From Vitreoscilla sp. (GTDB lineage Bacteria; Pseudomonadota; Gammaproteobacteria; Burkholderiales; Neisseriaceae): a stretch of 6,304 nt of DNA. The translations under genes and the position numbers were made by a program. The stretch lies in assembly GCA_030150505.1 (NCBI GenBank), contig JASLFS010000052.1, positions 1 to 6,304 of the forward strand. The letters run 5' to 3'. Each line of letters begins with the position of its first letter. Position 1 is the stretch's first letter. Of this stretch, positions 6,157 to 6,304 are shown in pieces. The notes beneath the pieces were generated by a model. That model made no database searches, was not told where the DNA came from, and was given only the letters and a program-made list of their open reading frames with translations.

Positions 6157-6303
6157 CTATTGTAAATGGCGTCCTTGCCAAAAATATCGCCAAACAAAAG
6201 CAGGAAAGGCAAACACACAAAACATTGCCCACGTTACTGCATAAAACTCCCAATCTTGCTGATGTACAGTACCTACTTGCCCTTCTAATCCTCGAGCAAC
6301 AAG
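6157..6303 (-). CDS. DUF2818 family membrane protein, C-terminal part (runs off the right edge)
   Basis: Reading the minus strand from the right edge gives 48 codons and a TAG stop (plus-strand 6157-6159). The fragment begins LVARGLEGQVGTVHQQDWEF and continues through a hydrophobic helix rich in aromatics to WRYFWQGRHLQ. The segment EGQVGTVHQQDWEFYAVT followed by a final membrane helix and FPAFVWRYFW is what I recall for the C-terminus of DUF2818 proteins. These are small membrane proteins of about 100 residues, of unknown function. In many betaproteobacteria the DUF2818 gene follows nuoN at the end of the NADH dehydrogenase I operon, so nuoN would be expected just beyond the right edge. The N-terminal half and the start are outside the window. 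The fragment is too short to rule out another small membrane protein family. Confidence 0.75.
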   Translation of the reverse strand, partial: LVARGLEGQVGTVHQQDWEFYAVTWAMFCVFAFPAFVWRYFWQGRHLQ

Positions 6304-6304
6304 C

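Noticed and set aside
6137..6165. Plus-strand TTGACT (6137-6142) as a promoter
   Set aside because: The hexamer 17 bases downstream is TTGTAA, a poor -10, and no plus-strand gene follows in the window.

Overview
The window is an AT-rich stretch of a Gram-negative chromosome. It most likely comes from a low-GC betaproteobacterium of the Neisseriaceae type. Three things point there: two LpxL-type lipid A acyltransferases directly beside metK, the C-terminal end of a DUF2818 protein (a small membrane protein that usually follows nuoN in betaproteobacteria), and one 12-mer resembling the DNA uptake sequence dialects of that family. The genus cannot be fixed from the sequence.

Layout, left to right. 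A complete tRNA-Leu(CAA) gene with encoded CCA and its own terminator lies at 22-137. A promoter (about 200-228) then drives an unrecognised 145-residue protein at 317-754. A 233-base spacer holding a palindrome and an adjoining inverted repeat leads to a DASS/SLC13-type sodium-coupled carboxylate transporter (988-2373), closed by a strong terminator. Just beyond it is a small PACE-family drug-efflux protein (2451-2912). It converges on metK (2958-4127, minus strand) across a shared bidirectional terminator. metK is divergent from a two-gene operon of lipid A secondary acyltransferases (4209-5093 and 5120-5989). That operon ends at another bidirectional terminator, which also serves the minus-strand gene entering from the right edge (6157-6303, DUF2818, partial).

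Functionally the region is mostly housekeeping. It covers decoding of UUG, S-adenosylmethionine synthesis, addition of the two secondary acyl chains of lipid A, and probably the downstream end of the NADH dehydrogenase operon. Two membrane transporters and one orphan protein sit between. The upstream reading frame is closed by a stop shortly before each of the six complete genes, so their starts are well fixed; two of them are GTG.

I see no CRISPR array, insertion sequence, phage gene, toxin-antitoxin pair or clear defence system, and nothing here amounts to an undescribed multi-gene system. The items most worth a second look are the orphan 145-residue gene with its structured downstream spacer, the DUS-like 12-mer between the acyltransferases, and the tandem acyltransferase pair with different catalytic motifs (HX4D and HX4E).
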